Of a stretch of DNA of 64,000 bases, positions 21,756-34,110 are shown in pieces. The stretch is from contig NC_066342.1 in the NCBI RefSeq assembly GCF_022539315.1, forward strand, positions 16,323,346 to 16,387,345. The letters run 5' to 3'. Positions within the stretch are counted from its first letter, which is position 1, and every line of letters begins with the position of its first letter. The position numbers and the translations under genes are program-made. The notes under the pieces are model-generated. The model searched no databases. It was not told where the DNA came from and saw only the letters and a program-made list of their open reading frames with translations. The stretch comes from Serinus canaria. Taxonomy: Eukaryota > Chordata > Aves > Passeriformes > Fringillidae.

Positions 21756-24221
21756 TTACAAGAATACCCTCACTCCCCCAGCCAAAACCTAAAAAAGAAA
21801 CCAGAAAGCTTTTAGGCTTATTAGGATATGTAGATTGCAGATAAAAGGGTGTATTTAAACTGTTAAATTTCTGTATGAAATATTAGTAAAAAATGAAAGT
21901 ATGTATGAAAAAGAAGATAAACAAAAATTTGAATGTTTGGAACAAAAATTGATCAGTGCACCTACTCTAAGTTTTCCTGCTTTAGATAAACCTTTTTTCT
22001 TATTTGTAAATTTAGAAAATGGGGTAGCCCCATGGAGTCTTAGCCCAAGAATGGGGAGGGTCCAAGAAACCAGTAGCTTATCTGTGAAAGTTATTAAATC
22101 CTGTTAGTAAGGGGTAGCCAACCTATATCCAGGCAGTAGCTGCTACTACCTTACTAGTAGAAGAAAGCAAAAAAAAAACTTTTAGAAGAAAATTAAAAGT
22201 GCACACCCCACATGCGGTGAGAAATATTTTGAATCAGAAAGCTGACAAATGGCTCACTGATTCTCAAGTATGAAGCAATTCTAATAGAAAAGATAATCTA
22301 AAACTAATTAGAGATAAACACCTCAATCCTGCCCAATTTTTGTACAGAGAACCAATAAAAGTGTTGCATAAAAGTAGGAATCTTATATAAGAAAAGTTTT
22401 ATAAAATCAGGGCTTAGGCCTGTCACTTCTAAGTACGGCTAAGCAGCTAACTAAGTTCCCATGTGAAAGAATCTTGGGAATGAAAAGTCAGTTAACACAA
22501 CAACCTATTCTTGTAGAGGAAAATAAGTTGCACCTGTAATAACAAAAGATCTGTCTCATGAAAATCCATAAAGAAAAAGTGTAAACACCTGTAGATAGTC
22601 CTAACTTGTACACACAAGTACTTCTAATCAATGAATTGAGTGGCAAGAAAACTACCAGCCAATTTGAGTTGAACATGAGGTCTATGAAAACTGTATAAAA
22701 ATTAGTTATTTGAATAAAGAATTGGCTTTTCTGTATGAAGAAACTGAGTCCCATCTGCTTTACCTGCAACAATAAAAGAACTAATACATAATTGCTTAGA
22801 AATCATAAACTATCAGACCAAAGTGAAGAAAGATCTAACAAACAAACCCCTTCAAGGTGGGAAGCAATTATACATCAATAGGTATTCAAAGATAATTCAA
22901 GAGCAGCAAAGGTCAAGATATGCTATAATAGATGAAAAATTAGAAACCATAGAAAAGAGAAAGTTACCCCTCAGCTAGTCAGCTCAAACACATGAGTTAT
23001 ACGCTTTAAAACGAGCCCTCAAAATACTAACACAAGAGAGGGGGACTGTATATACTGACTCTAAATACTCCTTTAGAGTAATGCATACTTTTTGGGAAAA
23101 TCTGAGAAGAAAGAGGACTGTTAAATTCAAAAGAGAAATGATTAATTAATGAAAAGCTTATCTCAAAAGTATTGCAAGCTTTACAATTTCCAGAAGAAGT
23201 TGCTGTTGTGCATGTTTGCGGACATCAGAAAAGGACCATTTTAGAAATACAAGGAGAGAATTTAGCAGACTTAAAGGCTAAAAATACAGCCAAGTCAAGG
23301 GAAGAGAAAATAATGATATTCCTAACCCCCACAGAAAAAAAATTCAAGATATCCCAGTACTCAGTGAAATAAATGAAAAAAATTTTCTTGAAATAAGAGC
23401 AAAAAAAAAGGCAATAAAGGGAAGTGGGTATTACCTAATGAGAGACAGTTGTTAAATAAACCACTGGCCAAGAAAATATTAGAAAGCATGCATAACAAGA
23501 CTCATTAAGGTACCCAAGCACTGAGTGATCAGTTCCTGAGAAATTTGGGTTGCATGAGAGTTTTTAGAATATCTAATCAAGTAACTAAAAAGTGTGTAAT
23601 ATGCCAAAAAGTAACAAAAAAGTAATGAGGAAAGCATACCAAGGAAGGTGAGAATTTGCCTTACGACCCTTTCAAAGTATCCAAATAAGTTTTACTAAAC
23701 TTTCCCACGTGCAACACTAAAATTTTTTGCTGTTAATGGTAAATCATTTAACTAATTGGATAAAGGCAGTACCAACTGTTAAAGCGACTACCAATGTTAT
23801 ATGCAAAACTCTTTTAGAATTAATCATTCCCTGATATAGAATAGTAAACAACATCAACTCAATTCAAAGAACCCATTTCACATCAAAAATGCTACAGCAG
23901 ATAGTCCAAGCTCTAGGTATAAAATAAAAATTACACACTCTGTAGCATCCACAAAGTTCAAGACAGGTTAAAAAGATGAATCAAACTCTTAAAAAAACTC
24001 TAACTAAACTAATTATTGAAACCCAAATGTTGTAGGTAAAATGCCTACCCTTAGCTTTATTAAAAATAATAACTCAACCTAGGTCAAATTTAAGGATTTC
24101 ACCTTATGAAATTATGTTTGAGTTACCTTTTCTGATTTCGCCACCTAAGATTGCCACCTATGAAAAAGGGGAAGACAGTATCAAGAGATATGTCCTGTCT
24201 ATAGCACAAACCCTAAAGGGA
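21756..24221 (+). pseudogene. pol: ERV-G reverse transcriptase end, RNase H and integrase, broken
   Basis: The reverse transcriptase connection (KLLGLLGYVDCR, then EQKLISAPTLSFPALDKPFF) precedes RNase H at about 22990-23300, with TVYTDSKYSFRVMHTF and VVHVCGHQKRT. Integrase begins near 23450 with an HHCC-type zinc region ending CVICQKVTKK and continues to 24221, where ERVL copy B is inserted. The order is gammaretroviral. Stops are frequent, often where TGG Trp codons are expected. Confidence 0.8.
22390..22770 (+). mobile_element. LTR-like block in ERV-G pol
   Basis: About 380 bp interrupt the pol frame between the connection domain and RNase H. It has TATAAAAATT near 22694, AATAAAGAATT near 22714, and could run from TGTCACTTCTAAG to CCTGCAACA. 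No clean duplication was found. Confidence 0.45.
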
Positions 24222-24886
24222 TGTCCTAGGGTGACTGTTATCCCCATTCGTGTGTATGTAATTTATGCTGGATATTATGTTCTGTGCCTTTAAGACTGGC
24301 AGAGTGAGAGTTTTGTTTTGGGCCTCCTATCAGCTACTCCGCGGGACATACAGATAGCACCAGTGCATGTTGCGGCTTCTCTGCTTTTTGCCCTGCTTTT
24401 TGCTCTCGCTCTTGCTTCTGCTTCGCTTCTGCTTTGCTTGCTCTTGCTTCTTTCCCCCCTTCTCATTAGTTACCTTAGCTAAACAGTCCAAATTCCTTTC
24501 TGGACTGTTCTCCCCCCCCCCCCCCCACCCCCCCCCCCCCCCCGTTGGACCTGCTGACTGCTCCGGACTGGGATTCAGAACACCGAGAGAGAGAGGTTAC
24601 ACCTTGTGGCTGCAGCAGCTGCCTCAGCACCGGAGGGACTGACAACAGCAAACCCCCAGGAGAGACTTTTCTGAATTTGTCATCTTTCTCAGAGCAGTGG
24701 AAGAGTGGTGTCATCCGGTATTGTTCATTGTGTGTGCTGGGGGGTGCTGTGCTTGTCAAATAAACAGGTTCTTTCCACCTCTCTCCGAGGAATTCTTCCT
24801 GAACCAATTGGGGAAGGGGCCTGTGGGTTTGCTTTTGGAGAAGCCCTTTTTGGGGATTCTCTCCAAATTTGCCCTAAACCAGGACA
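24222..24886 (+). mobile_element. 5' LTR of ERVL copy B
   Basis: TGTCCTAGGGTGACTG...AAACCAGGACA, with perfect TGTCCT/AGGACA inverted ends. It carries a GCTTCT-rich stretch near 24410-24450, a long C run near 24510-24543, and the polyadenylation signal CAAATAAACAG near 24758. Confidence 0.95.
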
Positions 24887-24891
24887 AATCT

Positions 24892-24909
24892 TGGCGCCCA
24901 ACGTGGGGC
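24892..24909 (+). other. Primer-binding site, tRNA-Lys1,2 type
   Basis: TGGCGCCCAACGTGGGGC is an exact complement of the tRNA-Lys1,2 3' end as used by Mason-Pfizer-type betaretroviruses. It lies five bases after the 5' LTR. Confidence 0.9.
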
Positions 24910-24929
24910 TCGAGAGAGAGTGGAGAGAC

Positions 24930-25394
24930 CCTGTTTTGAGTGCATTTTGGTTACCATTATTCTGTTTCAGTGTAAAGCAGTTAATAGACATGCTTTTTGA
25001 ATTCATAATGTCTATTGGGGGGAAGGCTTGCATGCATTTCTGGTCCCTAAGGTTTTTTGAGATCTTAATACCTCTATGGTCCCTTGGTTTGTTTTCTTAT
25101 CCAGAAATAGCTCTTGTATTGTCTCTAATACGTAGCTTTTACAGCAGAGGGGCAGTGACCAGAGTAGCTATCCTGCTGGGCTTGGTGGTAATAGCTTGCA
25201 AGAAGTTTGTAAACATGCTGGGGTCTGCTCCAGGTGTGAATGGTTCATGGCTATGGTTATGCATCCAGATTGTTAGAGGAAGAGCAGGGGGTGAGGCTTT
25301 TCAGCCTTTGCTTTCCTTCTTCTCCTCTGAATCTGTTGCATCGCTTTTGGAGAATGTTCAGTTTCCCCTGAATGTTAAGAGACCATCTTTCTAG
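24930..25394 (+). other. Open pre-gag leader frame, copy B
   Basis: A frame open from inside the LTR runs through the leader to a stop at 25394, just before gag (ATG 25442, different phase). The leader part contains the hydrophobic RVAILLGLVVIACKKFVNML and ends with a segment rich in Phe, Leu and Ser. Copy A keeps the last 90-100 codons open in the same relative phase. It could be an accessory leader peptide or chance; nothing known matches it. Confidence 0.4.
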
Positions 25395-25441
25395 TACTCA
25401 ATCTGGTAAGCTTGCTCTATATAGTCTGCTGCATCTCTAGA

Positions 25442-26960
25442 ATGAGGGCTGAGATTTCTAGCCGGGCTGATGAGATCCCTGACTCAGGAATAGACCCAGG
25501 TGTGGAAAATCCTAAGTGGTGTGGGAAATGGGAGAATATGGGCCAAATCCTGAAGGAATTCTCTGACCCTATAGTCTGGGACTTTCCCCATGATCAAATT
25601 CAGAACCCAGTTGAGGTGGGGAAATATCTGAAAGAGAAGTACCAGGATGACCCTAAAGAGAAAAAGATCATTGCACTGAGCTGGGCCTTGGCATATGCTT
25701 ATCGCACATTGCTAGATACAGTTGGCCAGCAGACAGAGGCAGCGGGGCAGGGAGACAAAACAGCCAAGCTAGATAGTGAGCCTAAGCCAGCAGCTAAACC
25801 AATGGCTGTAGCTACCAGCACTAGAAGTGGGAAATGCACGGGCAAGACCAATCGACCAGTGGATGATGATGAGGATGATGCAGGAGAAGGACCCTCAGCG
25901 CCTCCTGATGTAAAATCAGAAGTCAAAGCAGCAGGTGCCAGACCAGAAGCCCATATGGAGTCCTTTTCCCTGAAGGACCTCCGTGGCCTAAGGAAGGATT
26001 ACACCCGGCGACCCGATGAATCCATAATTAGTTGGTTAGTCCGTCTCTGGGATGCTGCAGGTGAGGCCACAATCCTGGATGGCACTGAAGCCAGGCATTT
26101 GGGATCCCTGTCACATGATCCTGTCATCGACCAAGGAATGATGAGGGGGGTTAATCCTCACAGCCTCTGGGCACGGGTCTTGGACAGTGTTGCACAAGAT
26201 ACCTGTGTGCAGATGATCTTTATATGCAGCAGACTCAGTGGAAGACCATAGAGCAAGGGATCCAACGCTTGAGAGAAATGGCAGTGGCAGAGATTATCTT
26301 CTCAGATGACGTAACAACTAGGAACCCCAGACTTGGTACCATGCACGTCTGTGATGTGGCGGAAACTTGTACGACTCGGGCCACACGAATATGCTTCTGC
26401 CTTAGCCATAATGAAGCGGGATGAGAGGGATGAGACCGTGCTGGATATGGCGAAGAAGCTCCGAGCATATGCAGACGCTGTGCATGGCCCAACACATGCC
26501 AGGATCGCAGCAGTGGAAACACGTCTGCAGAAGTTAGAGGATAAGATAGAGGAGAATCACAAGAAGCTCAGGGAGGAAATTAAGGAAAGACCTTCTCCAA
26601 ATCTCAGCAGTACAGATCAGACGTCCTAGTGCCCAATACAGACGTTCCCCAGATGGAGAGAGAAGGTACACACCCCACGAGCTGAGCTGTGGTTCTTCCT
26701 GCGTGATAGTGGAGAGAACATGAGGAGATGGGATGGGAAATCTACTGCTGCTCTGGCACGACGGTACGTGAATTGAAGGAAGGCAGGACTCAGAGAGGGA
26801 GTTCCACCAAGAGGGAGCAGCTCCAGTTGCCCATAGCCGAACTGCCAGATATGATGATGATATGTCTGATCCCCTTGAAGGAACATCCAAGACATATGCC
26901 CAGGGAAAGAAGGATGACCAGGCTTAGAGGGGCCCTGCCTCTAGCCAGGTAGAGGCTAGG
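25442..26960 (+). pseudogene. gag: gag of ERVL copy B, frameshifted
   Basis: From the ATG at 25442 about 270 codons are open. They include an acidic N-terminus, a WALAYAYRTLLDTVGQQTE segment, a DDDEDDAGEG acidic stretch and the capsid-like SFSLKDLRGLRKDYTRR and SWLVRLWDAAGEATILDG region. The frame is lost near 26190 and continues in a second frame (MAVAEIIFSDDVTT) and then a third, with a coiled-coil-like ETRLQKLEDKIEENHKKLRE near 26520-26580. The last part has LWFFLRDSGENMRRWDGKS. No CCHC knuckle is visible. Confidence 0.8.
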
Positions 26961-28690
26961 GAAAACCGTGTTTTCTGGACTGTGTGGATTCGTTGGCCTG
27001 GCACATCTGAACCACAAGAATACAAAGCTTTGGTGACACTGGTGCGCAGTGCACATTAATCCCATCAAGACATGTGGGGACGGAGTCTGTGTCTATTGCC
27101 GGTGTGACAGGGGGGATCCCAGGATTTCACCTTGGTGGAAGCGGATGTGAGCCTGACGGGAAATGAGTGGAAGAAACACCCCATTGTGACTGGCCCGGAG
27201 GCCCCATGTATTTTGGGCATAGATTACCTTCGAAGTGGGTATTTCAAGGACCCAAAAGGACTCAGGTGGGCATTTGGGATAGCAGCTGTAGTGACTGAGG
27301 GCATCCAGCAATTGAACACTTTGCCTGGGCTGTCCGAAAACCCATCTGCAGTAGGACTTCTGAAGGGGAGAAGAGCAACAGGTGCCAATTGCCACTTCCA
27401 CAGTGCATCGCCGGCAGTATAGAACCACTCGAGATGCTGTGATCCCCATCCATAAGATGATCCGAGAGCTGGAGAGCCAAGGGGTGGTCAGCAAGACCCA
27501 CTCACCCTTCAACAGCCCCATTTGGCCTGTGCGTAAATCGGAGGGGGAATGGAGATTGACGGTGGACTACCGTGCATTGAACGAAGTGACTCCGCCGCTG
27601 AGCGCTGCTGTGCCGGACATATTAGAGCTCCAGTACGAGCTAGAGTCCAGGCAGCAAAAGTGGTATGCCACTATTGACATTGCCAATGCATTTTCTTCTC
27701 CATTCCCTCTGGCAGCAGAATGCAGGCCTCAGTTTGCTTTCACCTGGAGGGGAGTGCAGTACACCTGGAAACCGACTGCCCCAGGGGTGGAAGCACAGTC
27801 CCACCATCTGCCATGGACTGATCCAGACTGCACTGGAAAAGGGTGAGGCTCCAGAACACCTCCAGTATATTGATGACATCATTGTGTGGGGGAACACAGC
27901 TGCGGAAGTGTTTGAGAAAGGGAAGAAAATCATCCAAATCCTCCTGGGAGCTGGTTTCGCCATTAAAAGAGCAAGTAAAGGGACCAGCTCGTGAGATTCA
28001 ATTCCTAGGAGTGAAGTGGCAGGATGGACGGCGTCAGATCCCTACAGATGTCATTAACAAGATCACAGCTATGTCCCCACCAACCAATAAGAAGGAAACA
28101 CAAGCTTTCCTAGGTGCCATAGGCTTTTGGAGAATGCACATTCCTGAGTACAGTCAGATCGTGAGCCCTCTTTACCTGGTCACCCGCAAGAAGAAACAAT
28201 TTCTACTGGGGCCCTGAGCAACAACAAGCTTTTGCCCAGATCAAGCAGGAGATTGCTCATGCAGTAGCCCTTGGTCCGGTCAGGACAGGACCAGATGTGA
28301 AGAACATGCTCTACTCTGCAGCCGGGAACCATGGCTTGTCCTGGAGCCTTTGGCAGAAGGTGCCTGGGGAGACTCGGGGTCGGCCACTAGGATTTTGGAG
28401 TCGAAGCTACAGAGGCTCTGAAGCCAACTATACTCCAACGGAGAAAGAAATCTTGGCTGCCTATGAAGGAGTCCAAGCTGCCTCAGAGGTGATTGGCACA
28501 GAAGCACAACTCCTCCTGGCACCCCCGACTGCCGGTTGCTGGGGTGGATGTTCAAAGGCAAGGTTCCTTCCACTCATCATGCCACTGACACTACATGGAG
28601 CAAGTGGATTGCCCTTATCACTCAGCGCGCCCGTATAGGTAAACTGAATCGCCCTGGGATTTTGGAGGTGATTACAACTTGGCCCGAAGG
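26960..28690 (+). pseudogene. pol: Protease and reverse transcriptase of ERVL copy B, frameshifted
   Basis: The protease active site (TGAQCTLI region, about 27030-27065) has lost one base compared with copy A. The rest, including GPEAPCILGIDYLRSGYF, is open at 27132-27422. Reverse transcriptase has FNSPIWPVRKSEGEWRLTVD near 27500-27560 and YIDD at 27866-27877, then the connection with TNKKETQAFLGAIGFWRMHI. There are shifts near 27390, 27700, 27840, 27990 and 28200. Each break is a small indel and most domains are otherwise well preserved. Confidence 0.85.
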
Positions 28691-30119
28691 TGAAATTTTG
28701 GTGTCACAGATGAAGAACCAGACCCAGTGACACGGGCTGAAGAGGCCCCTCCATATAACCAGCTGCCACCAGAGGAAAACACGCTACGCTCTTTTCACAG
28801 ACGGTTCCTGTCGCATTGTAGGGATGACCCGGAAGTGGAAAGCAGCCGTATGGAGCCCCCACACGACAGGTCGCTCAAGCTACCGAAGGAGAAGGTGGAT
28901 CAAGTCAACTTGCTGAACTCAAAGCTGTTCAGGCTGGCCCTGGACATTGCTGAGAGAGAGAAATGGCCAAGGCTCTACCTTTACACTGATTCATGGATGG
29001 TAGCTAATGCTCTGTGGGGATGGCTGGAGAAGTGGAGAGAGGCCAATTGGCAGCGTAGGGGAAAACCAATTTGGGCTGCTGATGAGTGGAAAAGACATCG
29101 CTGCTAGGGTAGGGAAGCTACCTGTCAAGGTCCGCCATGTAGATGCCCATGTCCCCAAGAGTAGAGCCAATGAGGAGCATCAACACAATGAGCAAGTAGA
29201 CCGAGCTGCAAAGATAGGGGTGTCAAAGATAGACCTAGATTGGGAACACAAGGGAGAGTTATTCCTAGCTCGGTGGGGCCCATGATGCCTCAGGTCACCA
29301 GGGTAGAGATGCCACCTATAAGTGGGCACGAGACCGAGGGGTGGATCTAACCATGGACAGTATTTCTCAGGTTATCCATGACTGTGAGACTGTGTGCTGC
29401 CATCAAACAGGCCAAGCGAGTGAAGCCCCTGTGGTACGGTGGGCGGTGGTCCAAGTACAAGTATGGGGAGGCCTGGCAGATCGACTACATCACACTGCCC
29501 CAGACACGCCAAGGCAAGCGCTACGTGCTGACCATGGTAGAAGCCACCACGGGATGGCTGGAAACCTACCCTGTGTCTCATGCCACTGCCCGTAACACCA
29601 TCCTAGGCCTTGAAAAGCAGGTCCTTTGGAGGCATGGTACCCCTGAGAGGATTGAGTCAGACAATGGGACTCATTTCAAGAACAGCCTCATCAACACCTG
29701 GGCTAGGGAACATGGTATTGAGTGGGTGTACCATATCCCCTACCATGCACCTGCTGCAGGGAAGGTAGAGAGGTACAATGGGCTACTAAAAACCCAACTG
29801 AAAGCCTTGGGTGGGGGATCCTTCAAAAATTGGGAGCAGCACTTAGCAAAGGCTACCTGGTTAGTTAACACTCGAGGTTCCACTAACCGAGCAGGTCCTG
29901 CCCAGTCTGAGTCCCTGAATATAACAGATGGAGATAAAGTCCCAGTGGTACATGTCACAAGGTTTGTTAGGGAGGACAGTGTGGATCAATTCTGCCTCAA
30001 GTACGGACAAACCCATCCGTGGGGTTGTTTTTGCTCAGGGACCAGGATGCACATGGTGGGTGATGCAGAGAGATGGAACAACACGATGTGTACCTCAGGG
30101 AGACCTGATTGTGGGGTGA
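28690..30119 (+). pseudogene. pol: RNase H and integrase of ERVL copy B, nearly intact core
   Basis: RNase H (about 28760-29240) includes LYLYTDSWMVANALWGWLEKW and VRHVDAHVPKSRANEEHQ, with shifts near 28800-28900 and 29095. Integrase follows: an HHCC region with HDASGHQGRDATYKWARD near 29280-29340, then a core open from about 29378 to 29960 with QIDYITLPQ, IESDNGTHFKN and GKVERYNGLLK, so all three catalytic acidic residues are present. A shift near 29960 separates the true C-terminus, which ends CVPQGDLIVG. Integrase would join viral cDNA to host DNA. Confidence 0.85.
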
Positions 30120-30140
30120 GAATGAAATTGTTTGACGATA

Positions 30141-30158
30141 TGGGGATAAGGGGTGGAA
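30141..30158 (+). other. Polypurine tract of ERVL copy B
   Basis: TGGGGATAAGGGGTGGAA lies immediately before the 3' LTR and is the plus-strand primer of reverse transcription. The same tract, reversed, marks copies D and E at 61427-61446 and 63850-63868. Confidence 0.9.
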
Positions 30159-30823
30159 TGTCCTAGGGTGACTGTTATCCCCATTCGTGTGTAATGTAAT
30201 TTATGCTGGATATTATGTTCTGTGCCTTTAAGACTGCAGAGTGAGAGTTTTGTTTTGGGCCTCCTATCAGCTACTCCGCGGGACATACAGATAGCACCAG
30301 TGCATGTTGCGGCTTCTCTGCTTTTTGCCCTGCTTTTTGCTCTCGCTCTTGCTTCTGCTTCGCTTCTGCTTTGCTTGCTCTTGCTTCTTTCCCCCCTTCT
30401 CATTAGTTACCTTAGCTAAACAGTCCAAATTCCTTTCTGGACTGTTCTTCCCCCCCCACCCCCCCCCCCCCCCCCCCCCCGTTGGACCTGCTGACTGCTC
30501 CGGACTGGGATTCAGAACACCGAGAGAGAGAGGTTACACCTTGTGGCTGCAGCAGCTGCCTCAGCACCGGAGGGACTGACAACAGCAAACCCCCAGGAGA
30601 GACTTTTCTGAATTTGTCATCTTTCTCAGAGCAGTGGAAGAGTGGTGTCATCCGGTATTGTTCATTGTGTGTGCTGGGGGGTGCTGTGCTTGTCAAATAA
30701 ACAGGTTCTTTCCACCTCTCTCCGAGGAATTCTTCCTGAACCAATTGGGGAAGGGGCCTGTGGGTTTGCTTTTGGAGAAGCCCTTTTTGGGGATTCTCTC
30801 CAAATTTGCCCTAAACCAGGACA
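30159..30823 (+). mobile_element. 3' LTR of ERVL copy B
   Basis: It matches the 5' LTR almost base for base. The differences I see are one inserted A near 30190, one missing G near 30235, and a different arrangement of the C run near 30450-30480. It is followed by the AGGGA duplication. Confidence 0.95.
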
Positions 30824-31080
30824 AGGGACTACGAAAAAAAAAGGAAAATCCCTCAGACTGCTACCTTAGATTTTATAATTCATAATGTTAATCCTAGAAA
30901 TTAAGTAATAGTCAAATCATTGAAGAAACAACCTTTAACCCCACAACAGGAAAGTCCCTTTCAGGTGCTACTCACCACTAAATCAGCTGTACAAACTACA
31001 GAACAAAGACTCATGCTAGCAAAATGAAAGACCAGTAGAAGAACCCAATGACTAGAAAATTGTCACTTCCACAAGAAGCC
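30824..31080 (+). pseudogene. pol: ERV-G integrase C-terminus
   Basis: Sequence resumes across the copy B insertion and encodes SPFQVLLTTKSAVQTTEQ near 30958-31010, the SH3-like C-terminal segment of gammaretroviral integrases. Stops interrupt it. From 31080 to about 31870 lies A-rich pol-env linker sequence with nothing further recognised. Confidence 0.65.
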
Positions 31081-32080
31081 TAAAAATTACTCTAAAACAA
31101 AGCCTGTGTACTCAATGTAGCAAGTAGACAATGGACAAGAACACACCAGTCCAAACTAGAAAGGAGTTCCCTGTAGACTTTATTGATTTTTTTAATATTC
31201 CCAAAGGCCAGAGGCTCTCCAATCTCCAAGACAACCTTTAAAGTGGTAATTTACTCCCTCCCCAATCAAGTGGATCAGGGTTATATAAATTAAAAGACAC
31301 CAGGGCCATAAGTGATCCTAAAGATTTTGCTTTTGCTTGTGACCTGCAAAAAGAAAAAACAGCAGCTTTCCCGGCTAAGACATCTTCCGTATTTATTCCC
31401 GGTCACATACCCTGCCTAAAACACCCTAATGCAAGTCATTCAGGTTAGATACAATGTCAGTGTAAAAACTGTGGCCAGCTCAAGTAGTGTAGCTCTCCCA
31501 AGTGGCAAGCATGTTACAAAATTTGTCGAGAGAAGGGGAAAAGTTCAATCATAAATCGAGAGCAAGTACCAATGTTAACACTGTGTTATAGAGTTAAATT
31601 TATGCTCCCTGATATTCACAAGCTATTAAAAGCTGAGTGAGAAGCAGTTATATATCAAAAACGAGAACCATATTTTAAGTGCAAACAACTCCATATGATG
31701 TAGATATAATAAAACTATTCAACAAATAAAATTAAAAGTGCTAGTTAACTAAGGAACAGTAAAGAACCACAATACAAGCAAGTGACATAAATAATTTAGT
31801 GATAAAGAAACAGAAAGCAAGACCAGATTGACCACTATATTTGCCACCGAAAAGATTTACATATCTGCTGCAGGCAGCAACCCCATAGGCATGGGAAGTG
31901 GGAGTACATGCCATACCAGAGTTCTATTACTCCTTATTAATCTTTTCCCTTTTAGGAATCTAGATAATCCTTGTCACAAGTGCTACCAATCACTATACTA
32001 TGGAAAACTTCAGTGTTCTTTTTTCCACCACTCACACCCTTATCAACCAGTACTGTTATAACTCATCCAAATTAGAAACC

Positions 32081-32656
32081 TGTCAGTTCTTTATCTTCTT
32101 CTCTGCCTCTATCAAGGTCGGGATTAAAAGCGCTTGAGACAATATTTCATATTCAGACTCAAATGCTTATTATTTGTTACCTATATCACAGTCTCACAAG
32201 TTGTGAGTTCTACAGCATTCTACTAACAAGCTGCAAAATGGCTGTCTTTCTCTACAAGGTCTTTTAAGGCTAAACTATCCAATTAAGAAACGACACCTAA
32301 ATTGTTTTCACTTTTAACCCAATAACTAATTACCTGAAGTCGCAAAATGCAGACTTTTCTAACCAATTACATAAGACCACCCAAATCCATGAAGAAGAAG
32401 GTGAATAACAACCAGCCATGACCCTATAATTGCTATCTTGCCCCATATATATTGCTATATTCTAAAACCCTAAACTCTAAGTTTTCTACCCTGTAATATC
32501 ACACACTCCTATTCAAACTACACACCTGTAATCCCAGTGCTTTCAATCAATTTTGGAAGCCTTCTCCACAGCCTCAGGTCAAATGCAGTATTCTCTTGTG
32601 GGTCTGTGCCTTTCATCGCAGAAAGTTTAAAATTCTCAGCATCCAGGGTTCCAACA
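32081..32656 (-). mobile_element. Solo LTR (minus) in ERV-G env
   Basis: It is homologous to 7155-7742. Its 6-bp duplication is GAAACC at 32075-32080 and 34116-34121; the right copy was pushed away by a later insertion. Its minus strand starts TGTTGGAACCCTGGATGC. Confidence 0.9.
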
Positions 32657-34110
32657 TGTCATAAGTTGACAAGGAAGTGAGTTTTCTTGGGAAATTATAG
32701 TCAAACCAATCAGTGGTAAGATTTGAATATTGACACCTGGTGTAACCACTGAAGACATGGATACGCCTCTGAGAACACAGGGGGTTAAAAGCAGAGAACT
32801 CCCCGAGGACTTTCATTCAGGTAAGTGAAGAGTTCAGACCTCCCCTGCCCTGCCACAGGCTGGGTGGGGGAGGGGAAGCCATGCAGCCTAGGCTGAGGTA
32901 GGCCAGGAGCCCCCGATAGAGAAGAGGGGTGAAGAGAATGGAACCAGGCTGGCCCCTGCAGGATGGAGGGGTGGAGAAACACTGGGATGTCCCGGGCAAC
33001 CCCCCCCCCCCCCCCAAAGAGAGAGAGAGAGCCTGTGCCACCTTGAAATTTTATATCATGTGCTGGCAGCACACAGGCAGAGGAAAAAGAGAAGGAGGGG
33101 GAAGGTGCCCAGCCATGTTAGTCCTGGGCAGGCCGCTGTGAGATTTCAGCCATCCTGAGGGCAGCAGAGCCCGAGATTTTAACCCTTTCTTAGACAAAGA
33201 AAACTTTGCGAAACGCTAATCCTCCTTGATCTGAAAGAGAAGAGAGACAGCCTGGGACCTGAGGTTAGAAGAAGATGGGAAAGAACCCTAGGTGGGAAGC
33301 GATGATGGAGTGGCCTTTGGCTGGCCTTTTTCTTGTATAGCCATAGACTGAACCAATTTTACTGTAACACAGAGACTGCATTTAGGGGGATGCAGTGGTT
33401 TGAGCCAAAAGAGTGACCTGCTGTAGTGATTGCCAGAGCAGGAGAGAGTGTGACCTGCTGCAGTGATGCCATGTGCAGAAGTGAAGTGAACAGAGAAAGG
33501 TGAGGAGATTGTGGTGGTGCCCTCTGTCTTCAGGGAAGAAGAAGATCTCTGTTCTCAAGACCCTTGGCCTCAGAGTAGGTGAAAATGGGGGGGACTGTTG
33601 TCCCAAAATGAGACTGTTGTTTTTTGGTACTTGACAAAGCATCCTTAAAAGGAATCCTATAAGCAGTTTTGGTCCATGGACAGTGCACTGTACATGGAAG
33701 GAGAATGTCACAATGGCAGATTTTTCCCTGGGTGGTGCTATGTGTGACATGGAAACATAAGAGGTTTCAACTGTGTTTCCTATGGAAGACTATGGTACAA
33801 GAGAGACTCCTCTTTCCCTTGATGAATTGAGAATTGATTATCTAAGAGGTGGCAACTTGACTGAGAATCCAAGGTTTTGTCTCCCTGTGCTTTGGTGGAA
33901 ATTGGATGGGGGGAGGAGAAATGTTTTGGAAGGTTTTCATTCTGAATTTTGTGTGTTCCTTTTATTATAGTGTCAGTTAATAAAGTTTTTCCCTTTATTT
34001 TTAAGCTTGAGCTTGCTCTGCTCTGTTTCTAGTCACATCTCACAGCAGCCATTTGAGAAAAATATATATTCATGGGTGCACTGGCATTGCACCAGTACCA
34101 ACCCATGACA
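32657..34110 (+). mobile_element. Long solo LTR (1,454 bp) inserted at the end of another LTR
   Basis: TGTCATAAGTTG...CCAACCCATGACA has TGTCAT/ATGACA inverted ends and a perfect 5-bp duplication CAACA (32652-32656 and 34111-34115). It sits within the last five bases of the older LTR. It has TAATAAAG near 33980. It belongs to the family of 18927-21750. Confidence 0.95.

Larger units (their letters stand above)
24222..30823 (+). mobile_element. ERVL-type provirus copy B, complete and young-looking
   Basis: Two LTRs of 665 bp flank a primer site, leader, gag, protease, reverse transcriptase, RNase H, integrase and polypurine tract. There is no env. The target duplication is AGGGA (24217-24221 and 30824-30828), or AAGGGA if the shared A is counted; removing the element rejoins ERV-G integrase. 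The LTRs differ only by a few single-base indels and the length and pattern of a C run, which implies a recent insertion. The genes nevertheless carry several frameshifts. Confidence 0.95.

Noticed and set aside
24705..25394. A 229-codon plus-strand frame taken as one protein
   Set aside because: The first half lies in LTR and primer-site sequence with no family conservation of the frame; only the leader part after about 24930 is worth attention.
29378..30166. Intact integrase gene in copy B
   Set aside because: The catalytic core is open, but the HHCC part and the true C-terminus lie in other frames, so no complete enzyme is encoded.
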